Part shown: piece after piece, positions 55,643 to 64,000 of the stretch
Position numbering within the stretch: position 1 is the stretch's first letter
How the letters are laid out: every line of letters begins with the position of its first letter
Source of the DNA: Roseomonas aeriglobus
GTDB taxonomy: Bacteria > Pseudomonadota > Alphaproteobacteria > Sphingomonadales > Sphingomonadaceae
Direction: 5' to 3'
Length of the DNA stretch: 64,000 nt
Assembly: GCA_016937575.1 (NCBI GenBank)
Contig: JAFHKN010000002.1
Coordinates: forward strand, 868,001-932,000
Translations under genes and position numbers: made by a program
Notes under the pieces: model-generated
Told to the model about the DNA's origin: nothing
What the model saw: the letters and a program-made list of their open reading frames with translations, nothing else
Databases searched by the model: none

Positions 55643-58600
55643 ATGACTGACCGTTTCAACACGCGACGCCGCGGGGCCGTCGCATCGACGTCGTGGATGG
55701 CGCTGGGCCTCGTGCTCGCGTTCGGACCGAGCGTCGCCGCCGCACAAACCGTACCGGCCACGCCCCCGACCACCAGCGGCAGCGCCGTCGAAGACGACAG
55801 CCAGGCCGAAGAGGTCATCGTCGTCGGCTCGCGCGCCAGCCAGCAGTCCGCCAACCAGCGCAAGAAGGACGCCCGCACCGCGACCGATTCGATCGTCGCG
55901 GACGACATCGGCAGCTTCCCCGACCGCAACGTCAACGAAGCCATCAGCCGCGTGCCGGGCGTTGCGCTCAGCCGCAACGAATTCGGTGAAGGCGATGGTG
56001 TTGCCATTCGCGGCAACGGCCCGGACCTGACGCGCGTCGAACTGGACGGGATCGGGGTTCAGGGAACGACCAATCTCGCGATCTCGGGGCAGAGCAGCCG
56101 CGGCGCCGACCTGCGCGAACTGCCTGCCGACCTGATCAAGAGCGTCGATATCGTGAAGGGCTCGACCGCCGATATGACCGAAGGCGGTCTCGGCGGCACC
56201 GTGCAGATCAAGACGCGATCCGGCCTCGACTTCGCCAAGCCGTATTTCTCGTTGCGCGCCGGTGCGCAGGCGAATTCGCTTGGCAAGAAGTGGACGCCCG
56301 ATTTCAATGGCGTCGCGTCGCGCAAGTTCTTCGGCGACCGCGTCGGCGTGATCGTCAGCGGCAACTATCAGAAGATTCAGAACAACGGCCACAATTACGA
56401 AAATACGACCAGCAGCCGGGTTGGCTATGGGCGACTTTTTGATTTCGACCAGTCGCCAGAGAAGACGTTCACCTACAACCCCGCGACCGTCGGCACCGAC
56501 GCGGCCGACGTTCCGTTCGCCAACAGCACCGCGCCCGACGGTACGACGCTGACCCCACGCGAACTCGTCACGCTGGCCGCGGGGGCCAAGACAAAGGCGG
56601 ATTGTCTCTCGATCTTCCCGGTGCTGCCGGCGGCAACGGCGAACCAGAGCACGGCGCAGAATGCTGTCCGAACGCAGCGCATTCTTGAGCAGCAGACGTG
56701 CCTTAACCAGTGGAACGATTATACGCCGTCGCTGATCCGCAACTTCGTGAACACGCAGACCGACCAGCGCTACGGTGTCGATGCCCGCGTCGATTTCAAG
56801 GCCAGCCGGAACCTGACGATCTTCGCCAAGGGGACGATCGCCAATCGCTTGGTCCACGATCAGAACCGTAGCCGCAGTCCGTTGACGATGTTCGGGCAGA
56901 ACGTCGCCGGAACGTTCGTCGACACGATCAACGCAAATGGGACGGTCACGCGAAACGTGTCGCCGAACGCGCCGGCCGGTTACGCCCTGTTCGATCCGCA
57001 ATATGGTCTGAGTTCGGTGACTGGCACCGCAAACGCGCCTGGATTCTCGTCGGTTCGACCCGCGTTCGGTCAGGTCCTGAACGTCGTTCCGGGCAGTGTC
57101 GTCGTCGATTCGAAGCATAACGTGACGGCAATGACCCTGACGAACAATGCGGTCACAATCGATCAGATCGAAAATACGATCGATAGCAAAACAAAGTATG
57201 TCCAGACGGGCGCGGAATGGCGCAGCCGGCGCTTCGATATCGACCTGTTTGCCGGCTATACCCGCGCCGACGCCTCCCGCGGTGACCAGCGCACAAACCG
57301 CTCCTACACTTATGGTACCTCGACCATTCGACTCCAGCCGAACGGCCTGTGGGATATCGAACTGCCGGCAGGTTATGATGAGACCAATCCCAGCAACTTC
57401 GTGCAGCTGCGTCCGGCGGCCTGCGTATCAGGCGGAACGAACCCGGCAACTTGCGTTGGTCAGAATGCAGTTGCAGCAAGTGCGAATGGCCCAGCGACCC
57501 CCGCCTATCTGGTCTCGCAGCTGCCGCTGACGACGCCTAGCTTCAACGTCCAATATTCTCCGCGTCTGGGTATCTCGAGCGAGGCGAATGCAAAGGCCGA
57601 TTTCACGTTCCGTAGCGACGGGCTGATTCCCTTCATCACTCGTGTCAAGGTCGGCGGCCAGTATCGCAAGAGCCTGATCAAGCGCTGGGATGCCGGCGGA
57701 TACACCGCGGTCAGCCAGGTCGGGACGTTCGGCCAGCCAGGCTATGTACCCGCGGTTATTGTACCGACCGCCCAAGTCCGCGGCAGTTTCCGCGCGTGCG
57801 AACCGACTGCGGGCTCGGCAGCGCCGGGCGGCCTGTCGTGCAACTACGGTTTCGTCCCGAGCACCAATCCTCTCAACGTGCGGTCGGGCGTGGATACGCT
57901 CACGCCGGCGGAATTGCGCGCGCTGTTCGAGCGCACGCTGGAGCCGGCCGATTCGGCCTATTTCGGTGACCTGCCCAACCGCGGCAATCTGCCGCCCGCG
58001 TGGCAAGGTATTCGCACCGACGAACTGTTCGCCGCGCTCGGTGCGTCGCGGTTCATAAACACCGATTGTCTCATCACGTGCGTCGGCAGCGACGGTAAAA
58101 CGTATGAGCAGCCGATCCAGCGCGCGGACGAAACGATCAAGAACGTCTATGCGACGTTCGACTTCAACCAGCGTTTGCCCCTCGGCGTTCGCTTCGACGG
58201 CAATTTCGGTGTTCGCGGCGTCTTCACGAACCGCAAGACCGGCGGTTTCCAAACGTTGAACATCATTCGCACGACGTCCAGCTACGATCCGAACAATCCG
58301 AACGTCGCTACTGGCATCTTCACTCAAAGCTATTCGGGCAATTCGAATTTCAAGGCGAATACGACAGATTGGCTGCCGTCGGCGAACCTCAACTTCTGGG
58401 GCTTTAACGATCAGGTGGTGCTGCGTCTGTACGGCGGCAAGACCGTCGCGCAGCCTGCGGTTGATCGCATCATCCCTGGCGGTACGTGCACTGTCTATGA
58501 CGAGCGCAACCCGGCAGATGAGGATTTTGACTGCACCGGTCGCGTCGGTAACCCGGGTCTAAAGCCATTCACCGCGTGGAACTATAACGCCTCGCTCGAA

Positions 58601-59377
58601 TGGTATGTGAACAAGGACACGCTGCTATCGGCGACTTACGGGACGCTCGACGTTAAGATCGGCCAACCGATCCAGTCCACGCTAACCGGGAGCCCATTCT
58701 CGGGAAGCACAGCAACCGATCCGTCCTCGGGTCAACCGCTGTCCGACCTGACCTTCACCTATCCGACCTGGGTCAACGGTCCTGGTTACAAGCGGAGCAT
58801 CCTCGAATTTCAGGCAAAGACGGCATTCACCTTCCTGCCGTGGATTTTCAAATACACTGGTATCGACGCGAACGTTTCGATCCTCAGTTCGGTCACCTCG
58901 GTCGGTCAGCAGGATCCGCTGACGGGCGACATCATGGCACCGCCGAACGAGTCGAAATACTACATCAACACCTCGCTTTGGTATGACGACGGCAAGTTCA
59001 ACATGCGCGTTGCGTATCAGAAGCGGGCCTCACGGTTTAACTGCATCACCCCATGTGGGTCTAATGTCATCGACATCAATTACCCGGGCGAGCAGTGGAC
59101 CAACGTCCGTCTGGTGGGTCCGGGCTGGAACCCAGGCGTGCCTCAGTTCATCGACGGCACGTCTTTCATCGATGCGAAGATGTCGTACAACATAACGGAC
59201 TTTGCGCAGCTGTATGTCGAAGGCCGTAACCTAACACGGACGGCTCAAACACTTTCGACCGGCGGCTACACCGACTTCGCAGACGGTACGCCGAAGATCA
59301 TGCGTCTTTCCTACGGCGGCTTCCGCGTCCTGATGGGCGGTAGTCTCCGCTTCGGGAACCCACGCGGTCGGCGGTAA
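55643..59377 (+). CDS. TonB-dependent outer-membrane receptor
   Basis: This is a 1244-residue receptor for energised uptake across the outer membrane. It has a leader (STSWMALGLVLAFGPSVAAAQ), then EEVIVVGSRASQQSANQRKKDART with a TonB-box-like EEVIVVG. The plug domain follows (IGSFPDRNVNEAISRVPGV, ELDGIGVQG, IKSVDIVKGSTADMTEGGLGGTV). The remainder is a long 22-strand barrel ending in an aromatic-rich strand region. FPDRNVNEAISRVPG marks the oligosaccharide-type receptors of sphingomonads. It lies next to the rhamnogalacturonan genes, so pectic oligosaccharides are the likely cargo. GGGAGAGGGG precedes the ATG. The second half is less GC-biased than its neighbours. Confidence 0.92.
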   Translation: MTDRFNTRRRGAVASTSWMALGLVLAFGPSVAAAQTVPATPPTTSGSAVEDDSQAEEVIVVGSRASQQSANQRKKDARTATDSIVADDIGSFPDRNVNEAISRVPGVALSRNEFGEGDGVAIRGNGPDLTRVELDGIGVQGTTNLAISGQSSRGADLRELPADLIKSVDIVKGSTADMTEGGLGGTVQIKTRSGLDFAKPYFSLRAGAQANSLGKKWTPDFNGVASRKFFGDRVGVIVSGNYQKIQNNGHNYENTTSSRVGYGRLFDFDQSPEKTFTYNPATVGTDAADVPFANSTAPDGTTLTPRELVTLAAGAKTKADCLSIFPVLPAATANQSTAQNAVRTQRILEQQTCLNQWNDYTPSLIRNFVNTQTDQRYGVDARVDFKASRNLTIFAKGTIANRLVHDQNRSRSPLTMFGQNVAGTFVDTINANGTVTRNVSPNAPAGYALFDPQYGLSSVTGTANAPGFSSVRPAFGQVLNVVPGSVVVDSKHNVTAMTLTNNAVTIDQIENTIDSKTKYVQTGAEWRSRRFDIDLFAGYTRADASRGDQRTNRSYTYGTSTIRLQPNGLWDIELPAGYDETNPSNFVQLRPAACVSGGTNPATCVGQNAVAASANGPATPAYLVSQLPLTTPSFNVQYSPRLGISSEANAKADFTFRSDGLIPFITRVKVGGQYRKSLIKRWDAGGYTAVSQVGTFGQPGYVPAVIVPTAQVRGSFRACEPTAGSAAPGGLSCNYGFVPSTNPLNVRSGVDTLTPAELRALFERTLEPADSAYFGDLPNRGNLPPAWQGIRTDELFAALGASRFINTDCLITCVGSDGKTYEQPIQRADETIKNVYATFDFNQRLPLGVRFDGNFGVRGVFTNRKTGGFQTLNIIRTTSSYDPNNPNVATGIFTQSYSGNSNFKANTTDWLPSANLNFWGFNDQVVLRLYGGKTVAQPAVDRIIPGGTCTVYDERNPADEDFDCTGRVGNPGLKPFTAWNYNASLEWYVNKDTLLSATYGTLDVKIGQPIQSTLTGSPFSGSTATDPSSGQPLSDLTFTYPTWVNGPGYKRSILEFQAKTAFTFLPWIFKYTGIDANVSILSSVTSVGQQDPLTGDIMAPPNESKYYINTSLWYDDGKFNMRVAYQKRASRFNCITPCGSNVIDINYPGEQWTNVRLVGPGWNPGVPQFIDGTSFIDAKMSYNITDFAQLYVEGRNLTRTAQTLSTGGYTDFADGTPKIMRLSYGGFRVLMGGSLRFGNPRGRR

Positions 59378-59434
59378 GTTGAATTGAGCGGGGCGCTTCG
59401 AAAGAGGCGCCCCGCTTCGTTTCGGGAGGGGGCG

Positions 59435-59803
59435 ATGCGGTTGCTATGGGTTGCGCCTGCGCTCATGCTGCTCGGCGGGTGCGTCAAGGACGACACCGCT
59501 CCGACCGGCGCCCGCGCCGGCACCAATGCCTGTTTCTGGCCGAGCCAGGTCAGCGGCTTCGGCGACAATGGCCCGGACAAGGCAGTCGTCCGCCTCGGCA
59601 CGCGCGAGCGGTGGGAGCTGACGCTCTCGCAAGGCTGCCCGGACGTCGATTGGGCGATGAACATCGCGATCCGCGCGCGCGGCGGCCAGGCGATCTGTCC
59701 GGGGCGGCCGGCGGAAATCTTCGTGCCCGATGCCTCCGGGCGGGGCGGGCGGACGTGCCTGGTGACGAACGTCCAGAAGCTCCCCGATCAGCCGAACCCG
59801 TAG
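59435..59803 (+). CDS. Small lipoprotein, DUF6491-like
   Basis: This is a 122-residue protein with a lipobox (MRLLWVAPALMLLGGC). The mature part has CFWPSQVSGF, RERWELTLSQGCPDVDWAMNIAIR and a closing GGRTCLVTNVQKLP, the pattern of DUF6491 proteins of unknown role. ATG at 59435 is preceded by GGGAGGGGG. An in-frame extension upstream to 59384 is probably untranslated. It overlaps the convergent regulator gene by 16 bases. Confidence 0.78.
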   Translation: MRLLWVAPALMLLGGCVKDDTAPTGARAGTNACFWPSQVSGFGDNGPDKAVVRLGTRERWELTLSQGCPDVDWAMNIAIRARGGQAICPGRPAEIFVPDASGRGGRTCLVTNVQKLPDQPNP

Positions 59804-61179
59804 GGCACCACCGGCCGCACATCGGGGTCGATGCTCAGCGTCGTGCCCGCCGGTGGGAAGGCGCGTTGATCGCAGTCGGGGCGGGGACAGATGCGGCAGC
59901 TCATGCCGATCGGGGTGGGGGCCTGCGCGGAAAGGCCGTCGGCATAGATGAAGTCCGCCGCATCCGCCTCCTCACACCCCAGCGCCACCGCATAGCGCCG
60001 CGGGGGCCGCGCGTAGCTGGCGGACGGCTTCACCAGCCCCTTGGCCATCGAGACATAGCGCGTGCCGTCGGGCATCTCTGCGCGCTGGACCAGGATGCGG
60101 TCGGGGATCGCCACCGCCTCGTGCACCACCCATAAGGGGCACGCGCCGCCGAAGCGGGCGAACTGCAGGCGGGTGGCGGAATGCCGCTTGGTGATGTTGC
60201 CTGCCATGTCGACGCGCAGGAAGAACAGCGGGATGCCCGCCGCGCCGGGCCGCTGGAGCGTCGACAGGCGGTGGCAGGCCTGTTCGAAACTCACCCCGAA
60301 CCGCCGCCGCAGCCGGTCGATGTCGTGCCGCAAGCCCACCGCCGCGGCGCGGTAATCGGCATAGGGCATCGTCAGCGCCCCCGCGGCATAGTTGGCGAGG
60401 CCGACCGCGAGAAGTCCGCGCGACGCGTCGAACCGCAGGCCCGCGCCGGCGATGGTCGCGGCGATCGCGCCGGCCATCTCCAGCCGGACGAGCGTGTGCG
60501 CCAGCAGGAAGGTCAGGCTTTCGGGCGGCAACGCGCCGTCCAGCGCCAGCCGCCGGGCGTCGGCATCATACGCGCGCAACTGTCGCCCACCGGTGTCGAC
60601 CGTGTCGATCGTCACGCCGTGCCGCTCGCGCAACCGCTCGGCCAGCGCCGCGGTACCCGTGCCGATCTCGCCCGCCAGCCGCTCGCCCGCGCGGTCGAGC
60701 GGGTCGATGTAGTTGCCCTCGGCATGGAACCAGTCGCGCACTTCCTCCCATGGCAGGCGGCTGGTGTCGCCGGTGCTCGATCCGACCGTATCGTCGAGCA
60801 GGCGCAGTTGTTCCTGACTGCGGCGGTACGCGTCATGCACCGCGACCAGCCGCCGCGCGACCTGCGGCTGCTGCTCGACCGCGCGGCGCAGCACGTCCTC
60901 GGCCACCGGCGCGGCGATGCTCGGGTCGCCCCCGGCGGCGGCGGCGGCGACCAGCAAAGGCTCGTCGACACCGGTGATCCCGCCCCAATCGTTCGGATAG
61001 GCGCGGGCAAGGGCGAGGAGGACCGCCGGGGTCAACGGGCGATCGTTGCTCTCGATCTGCGAGAGATAGGGGACCGAGATGCCGAGCGTCGCGGCCAGCT
61101 GCGCCTGGCTCGCGCCGACCTTGGTGCGAAGGCTGCGGACTTCGGGGCCGGCGAACAGGCGGCGTTTGACGATCGGCAT
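59788..61179 (-). CDS. PccR/ScfR-type short-chain acyl-CoA regulator (XRE family)
   Basis: This is a 463-residue regulator. The N-terminal helix-turn-helix (VRSLRTKVGASQAQLAATLGISVPYLSQIESNDRPLTP) is followed by a helical region and an IrrE/ImmA-type peptidase-like domain (LTFLLAHTLVRLEMAGAI). The C-terminal DUF2083 region has CEEADAADFIYADGL and a cysteine set (GMSCRICPRPDCDQRAFPP). Relatives (PccR, RamB) control propionyl-CoA or acetate metabolism. It is divergent from pccB, and the space between holds the known TTTGCAAA type of site. Confidence 0.92.
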   Translation of the reverse strand: MPIVKRRLFAGPEVRSLRTKVGASQAQLAATLGISVPYLSQIESNDRPLTPAVLLALARAYPNDWGGITGVDEPLLVAAAAAGGDPSIAAPVAEDVLRRAVEQQPQVARRLVAVHDAYRRSQEQLRLLDDTVGSSTGDTSRLPWEEVRDWFHAEGNYIDPLDRAGERLAGEIGTGTAALAERLRERHGVTIDTVDTGGRQLRAYDADARRLALDGALPPESLTFLLAHTLVRLEMAGAIAATIAGAGLRFDASRGLLAVGLANYAAGALTMPYADYRAAAVGLRHDIDRLRRRFGVSFEQACHRLSTLQRPGAAGIPLFFLRVDMAGNITKRHSATRLQFARFGGACPLWVVHEAVAIPDRILVQRAEMPDGTRYVSMAKGLVKPSASYARPPRRYAVALGCEEADAADFIYADGLSAQAPTPIGMSCRICPRPDCDQRAFPPAGTTLSIDPDVRPVVPYGFG

Positions 61180-61206
61180 GTCTCAGATACGCGAACCCAT
61201 AGGCAG

Positions 61207-61249
61207 TTTGCAAATGCGCCGCGCATGATTTTGCAACATTGCATTTGCC
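61207..61249. promoter_or_regulatory. TTTGCAAA-type sites between the regulator and pccB
   Basis: TTTGCAAA (61207-61214) and, 15 bases on, TTTGCAACATTGCATTTGC (61230-61248) lie in the 115-base divergent spacer. The PccR site known in Rhodobacter is two TTTGCAAA copies four bases apart (from memory). Here the second cluster has two imperfect halves with a short gap. The arrangement fits control of both genes by the regulator at 59788-61179. Confidence 0.6.
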
Positions 61250-61294
61250 TCGCCGCCCGGCTCCAACCAGAGGGAGGCCATAGAAGGAGCGCGC

Positions 61295-62821
61295 ATGTCG
61301 TCGACCATCGAGGAACTCGAACGCCGCCGTGACGCCGCCCGCTTGGGCGGTGGCGAGAAGCGGATCGCCGCCCAGCACGCCAAGGGCAAGCTGACCGCGC
61401 GCGAGCGCTTGGACGTGCTGCTCGACCACGGCAGCTTCGAAGAACTCGACATGTTCGTCGAACACAATTGCGTCGACTTCGGGATGGAGGCGCAGACCGT
61501 GCCCGGCGACGGCGTCGTCACCGGCAGCGGCACGATCAACGGCCGGCTGGTCTTCGTCTTCAGCCAGGACTTCACCGTCTTCGGCGGCTCGCTCAGCGAG
61601 CGCCATGCGGAGAAGATCTGCAAGATCATGGACATGGCGATGAAGGTCGGTGCGCCCGTCATCGGCCTGAACGATTCGGGCGGCGCCCGCATCCAGGAGG
61701 GTGTCGCTAGCCTCGGCGGCTATGCCGAAGTGTTCCAGCGCAACGTGCTTGCCTCCGGCGTCGTACCCCAGCTCAGCCTCATCATGGGGCCGTGCGCAGG
61801 CGGCGCCGTCTATTCCCCCGCGATGACCGACTTCATCTTCATGGTGAAGGATTCGTCGTACATGTTCGTCACCGGGCCCGATGTAGTGAAGACCGTTACC
61901 AACGAGATCGTCACGCAGGAGGATTTGGGCGGAGCGGTGACGCATACCACGAAGTCGGGGGTGGCTGACGTAGCCTTCGACAATGACATCGAGGCGCTGC
62001 TCGCGGCCCGCGACTTCGTGGACTTCCTTCCCGCCTCGAACCGCGAGGCCCCTCCGGTGCGGCCGACCGACGACCCCTGGGACCGGACGATCGACAGCCT
62101 CGACACGCTGATCCCGGCGAGCGCCAACCAGCCGTACGACATGCACGAGCTGATCCGGAAGGTCGTCGACGAAGCCGACTTTTTCGAGGTTCAGCCGGCG
62201 CATGCCGCCAACATCATCTGCGGCTTCGGCCGGATCGAAGGGCACACCGTCGGGATCGTCGCCAACCAGCCGATGGTGCTGGCCGGCGTGCTCGACATCG
62301 CGTCGTCGAAGAAGGCGGCGCGGTTCGTGCGCTTCTGCGACGCGTTCGAAATCCCGATCGTCACCTTCGTCGACGTCCCCGGCTTCCTGCCCGGCGTCGC
62401 GCAGGAGCATTCGGGCATCATCAAGCACGGCGCCAAGCTGCTCTACGCCTATGCCGAAGCGACCGTGCCGAAGCTGACCGTCATCACCCGCAAGGCCTAT
62501 GGCGGCGCCTACGACGTCATGGCGTCGAAGCACCTTCGCGGCGACCTCAACTACGCCTGGCCGACCGCCGAGATCGCGGTGATGGGTGCGAAGGGCGCGG
62601 TGGAGATCATCTTCCGTGGGCGTACGCCCGAGGAAATCGCCGAGCGCACCGCCCAGTACGAGGCACGCTTCGCCAACCCGTTCGTGGCGGCGTCGAAGGG
62701 ATTCATCGACGAAGTCATCATGCCGCACTCGACGCGGCGGCGGATCGCGTTGGGGTTACGAAAGCTGCGGGGGAAGAGCCTGGAGAACCCGTGGAAGAAG
62801 CACGATAACATCCCGTTGTGA
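61295..62821 (+). CDS. pccB: Propionyl-CoA carboxylase beta subunit
   Basis: This is the 508-residue carboxyltransferase subunit, which moves CO2 from biotin to propionyl-Co[28 protein letters not shown] opens the protein. [53 protein letters not shown], and the second half with [44 protein letters not shown] are all conserved crotonase-fold blocks. GAAGGAGCGCGC precedes the ATG. The biotin-carrying alpha subunit is not in the window and is expected downstream. Confidence 0.96.
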   Translation: MSSTIEELERRRDAARLGGGEKRIAAQHAKGKLTARERLDVLLDHGSFEELDMFVEHNCVDFGMEAQTVPGDGVVTGSGTINGRLVFVFSQDFTVFGGSLSERHAEKICKIMDMAMKVGAPVIGLNDSGGARIQEGVASLGGYAEVFQRNVLASGVVPQLSLIMGPCAGGAVYSPAMTDFIFMVKDSSYMFVTGPDVVKTVTNEIVTQEDLGGAVTHTTKSGVADVAFDNDIEALLAARDFVDFLPASNREAPPVRPTDDPWDRTIDSLDTLIPASANQPYDMHELIRKVVDEADFFEVQPAHAANIICGFGRIEGHTVGIVANQPMVLAGVLDIASSKKAARFVRFCDAFEIPIVTFVDVPGFLPGVAQEHSGIIKHGAKLLYAYAEATVPKLTVITRKAYGGAYDVMASKHLRGDLNYAWPTAEIAVMGAKGAVEIIFRGRTPEEIAERTAQYEARFANPFVAASKGFIDEVIMPHSTRRRIALGLRKLRGKSLENPWKKHDNIPL

Positions 62822-62835
62822 GCACCCTGCCTGCA

Positions 62836-62851
62836 CATTATAATGACATGT
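62836..62851. promoter_or_regulatory. Palindrome ahead of the small RHH-like gene
   Basis: CATTATAATG (62836-62845) is a perfect 10-base palindrome and includes a TATAAT-like box. ACATGT (62846-62851) follows directly. They fill the 44-base gap between pccB and the small gene at 62866 and may be an internal promoter with an operator for the small DNA-binding-like protein. Confidence 0.4.
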
Positions 62852-62865
62852 GAAGGAGAGTGCCG

Positions 62866-63150
62866 ATGCGAACCGAACGTGTGACCTTTCTGACCAGTCC
62901 CGACCACAAGGCCGCCTTGGAAGCCTTTGCGGCAAGCAGCGGCATGTCCACCGGCCATGTCGTCCGCGAGGCGACCAGCCGGTACATCATGGAGAGCGGC
63001 GAGGAGGGCGAGGCTGAGCTCGCCGCGCTGGTGCGCGAGTTGAACGAAGCCGTGCCGAAGATGCGCGCCGATATCGCCGAGGCCATCGCGAGCATGGAGC
63101 ACGCGAACGCCGTCGTCGATGCCGTGCTGGCCGGTGAGACGCGCGCGTGA
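62866..63150 (+). CDS. Small ribbon-helix-helix-like protein, unknown function
   Basis: This is a 94-residue protein. The first 45 residues (RTERVTFLTSPDHKAALEAFAASSGMSTGHVVREATSRYI) have the strand-helix-helix pattern of ribbon-helix-helix DNA-binding proteins. The rest is a long acidic helix (ELAALVRELNEAVPKMRADIAEAI). GAAGGAG lies seven bases before ATG 62866; GTG at 62860 is too close to it. It lies between pccB and the epimerase and overlaps the next small gene by four bases. No characterised family is recognised with certainty. Confidence 0.6.
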   Translation: MRTERVTFLTSPDHKAALEAFAASSGMSTGHVVREATSRYIMESGEEGEAELAALVRELNEAVPKMRADIAEAIASMEHANAVVDAVLAGETRA

Positions 63151-63368
63151 GCATGGTGGGCGATACCATCAAGGCGATCCGTAACGTCCTGTTGTTGCAG
63201 GAGGACGTGAAGCAGCTGAAGGAGCTCGCCCAGACGCAGAGCGGCCGGCTCGCCGCACTGGCGGAGGCGCACGCCAACTTGCGCGACCGGGTCAGCCGCA
63301 TCGAAGGCTTTCTCGATGGGGCCGCCGCGGCGTCAGGGCGGAGCGGCCCGCCAAGGATCGAGGGATGA
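63147..63368 (+). CDS. Small coiled-coil protein, unknown function
   Basis: This is a 73-residue protein dominated by one long amphipathic helix (TIKAIRNVLLLQEDVKQLKELAQTQSGRLAALAEAHANLRDRVSRIEGFL), a probable coiled coil, then a Gly/Ala/Ser tail. The GTG at 63147 overlaps the previous stop (GTGA); ATG at 63153 is an alternative start. Its stop overlaps the epimerase start (ATGA). The tight coupling on both sides supports a real gene that is probably partnered with the RHH-like protein. Confidence 0.6.
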   Translation: MSMVGDTIKAIRNVLLLQEDVKQLKELAQTQSGRLAALAEAHANLRDRVSRIEGFLDGAAAASGRSGPPRIEG

Positions 63369-63793
63369 CGCAGATGATCCTCGGTCGCCTGAACCACATC
63401 GGCGTCGCGACGCCGTCGATCGACGACAGCATCGCCTTCTACCGCGACGTAATGGGTGCGACGGCGATCGGCGAACCCTTCGACCTGCCCGCGCAGGGCG
63501 TGCGGGTGTGCTTCGTCGACACCCCGAACACGCAGATCGAGCTGATCGAGCCGCTGGGCGATACCTCACCGATCCGCGCGTTTCTCGAGAAGAACCCGGC
63601 CGGGGGGCAGCACCACCTCTGCTACGAAGTGCCGGACATTCACGAAGCGCTGGCGTGGTTCCGGGGGAAGGGTGCGCGCGTGCTCGGCGAGCCGCGGACG
63701 GGGGCGCATGGGACGCCGATCTTCTTCGTCCATCCGCGCGACATGGGCGGGGTGCTGACCGAGATCATGGAGAGCCCGCGTGAGCAGCATTGA
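63365..63793 (+). CDS. mce: Methylmalonyl-CoA epimerase
   Basis: This is a 142-residue vicinal-oxygen-chelate fold enzyme interconverting (S)- and (R)-methylmalonyl-CoA. LGRLNHIGVATPSIDDSIAFYRDVMGA with a metal His begins the first module. NTQIELIEPLGDTSPI, GGQHHLCYEVPDI with the second His, and FVHPRDMGGVLTEIME with the final Glu follow. It works between propionyl-CoA carboxylase and methylmalonyl-CoA mutase, both adjacent here. Confidence 0.93.
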   Translation: MTQMILGRLNHIGVATPSIDDSIAFYRDVMGATAIGEPFDLPAQGVRVCFVDTPNTQIELIEPLGDTSPIRAFLEKNPAGGQHHLCYEVPDIHEALAWFRGKGARVLGEPRTGAHGTPIFFVHPRDMGGVLTEIMESPREQH

Positions 63794-63800
63794 CAGAAAC

Positions 63801-63929
63801 TCCCTCTCCCGCCGGGAGAGGGAAGGGGCCCGCCGCGTAGCGGTGGGAAGGGTGAGGGCGAGCCGGTGCTCCGTCACCCTCACCCTTCCGCAGCTGTGCT
63901 GCTCCCTCCCTCTCCCAATGGGAGAGGGA
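63801..63929. repeat. Intergenic inverted repeat before the mutase gene
   Basis: TCCCTCTCCCGCCGGGAGAGGGA (63801-63823) and TCCCTCTCCCAATGGGAGAGGGA (about 63906-63928) form hairpin arms. Between them GGAAGGGTGAGGG (from 63846) opposes CCCTCACCCTTCC. Parts are shared with 38881-38977. The right arm ends two bases before the GTG start of the next gene and supplies its GGGAGAGGGA ribosome-binding stretch. Confidence 0.75.
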
Positions 63930-63931
63930 TT

Positions 63932-64000
63932 GTGACCGACAAGACCCTCACCGACTGGCAGACCGCCGCCGCCCGCGAAGTGAAAGGCCGCGATCTCACC
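63932..64000 (+). CDS. Methylmalonyl-CoA mutase, N-terminal start (cut by window edge)
   Basis: The first 23 codons of the mutase large subunit are visible, starting with GTG: (V/M)TDKTLTDWQTAAAREVKG and then RDLT. This matches the N-terminal pattern (D-W-x-x-x-A-x-x-E-x-K-G) of the family. The cobalamin-dependent enzyme makes succinyl-CoA and completes the propionate route with pccB and the epimerase. The remainder lies beyond the window. Confidence 0.8.
   Translation, partial: MTDKTLTDWQTAAAREVKGRDLT

Noticed and set aside
55619..57118. 499-codon frame antisense to the TonB receptor
   Set aside because: No domain signal. The receptor on the other strand is unambiguous.
62866..63368. Classical toxin-antitoxin pair
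   Set aside because: The first protein resembles an RHH antitoxin, but the second is a simple coiled coil with no nuclease or RelE-like features. It is kept as an unknown pair.

Overview
The window looks like chromosome from a Sphingomonas-type alphaproteobacterium. The base composition is GC-rich. GTG and TTG starts and 1-4 bp stop/start overlaps are frequent. The F1 genes run atpH-A-G-(extra gene)-D-C with a very short epsilon subunit. A large TonB-dependent receptor, DUF885 and DUF6250 proteins, and the non-phosphorylative L-rhamnose pathway first worked out in Sphingomonas all point the same way. No tRNA, rRNA, CRISPR array, prophage or insertion sequence was seen. Genus-level assignment is inference.

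Layout. 1-8.8 kb: tail of the PHA regulator phaR, a signal-peptide-bearing methyltransferase, an aspartic protease-PDZ gene coupled to a membrane glycosyltransferase, a serine beta-lactamase-family enzyme and a lone cpaF ATPase. 8.8-14.1 kb: F1 ATP synthase operon on the minus strand, with an unrecognised small gene between atpG and atpD. 14.2-19.5 kb: marR, DUF1398, a secreted protein, a DUF885 protein and an rhlE-like helicase. 19.7-32.8 kb: sugar oxidation genes consistent with a De Ley-Doudoroff D-galactose (and possibly L-arabinose) pathway: sugar transporter, mutarotase, Gfo/Idh sugar dehydrogenase, lactonases, IlvD/Edd sugar-acid dehydratase, KDGal kinase, KDPGal aldolase, a FadR-type GntR regulator and an L-lactate dehydrogenase. 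33-55.5 kb: a pectin / rhamnogalacturonan-I utilisation locus: GH2, GPH transporter, PL22, GH105, GH35, rhamnose mutarotase, GH28, PL11, GH51, acetylesterase, then L-rhamnose 1-dehydrogenase, IclR regulator, L-rhamnonate dehydratase, 2,4-diketo-3-deoxyrhamnonate hydrolase, 4-dehydrogenase and lactonase. 55.6-59.4 kb: TonB-dependent receptor. 59.4-64 kb: a small lipoprotein, then propionyl-CoA catabolism (PccR-like regulator, pccB, two small unknown genes, epimerase, start of methylmalonyl-CoA mutase).

How it fits together (inference). The receptor imports pectic oligosaccharides. Periplasmic PL11, PL22, GH35, GH2, GH51 and the esterase trim them. The GPH and FucP-like transporters bring products inside, where GH105 and GH28, which lack signal peptides, finish them. 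Galactose (and perhaps arabinose) from side chains goes to the 20-32 kb genes, and rhamnose goes to the 50-55 kb genes. The rhamnose route ends in pyruvate plus L-lactate, which the LldD homologue at 21 kb could oxidise. A recurring TTGTCTGA(G/C)TA-like element upstream of four transcription units suggests one FadR-type regulator ties the galactose genes, the arabinofuranosidase and the receptor together.

Intergenic spaces are all under 300 bp. Many hold GC-rich inverted repeats that recur in families.
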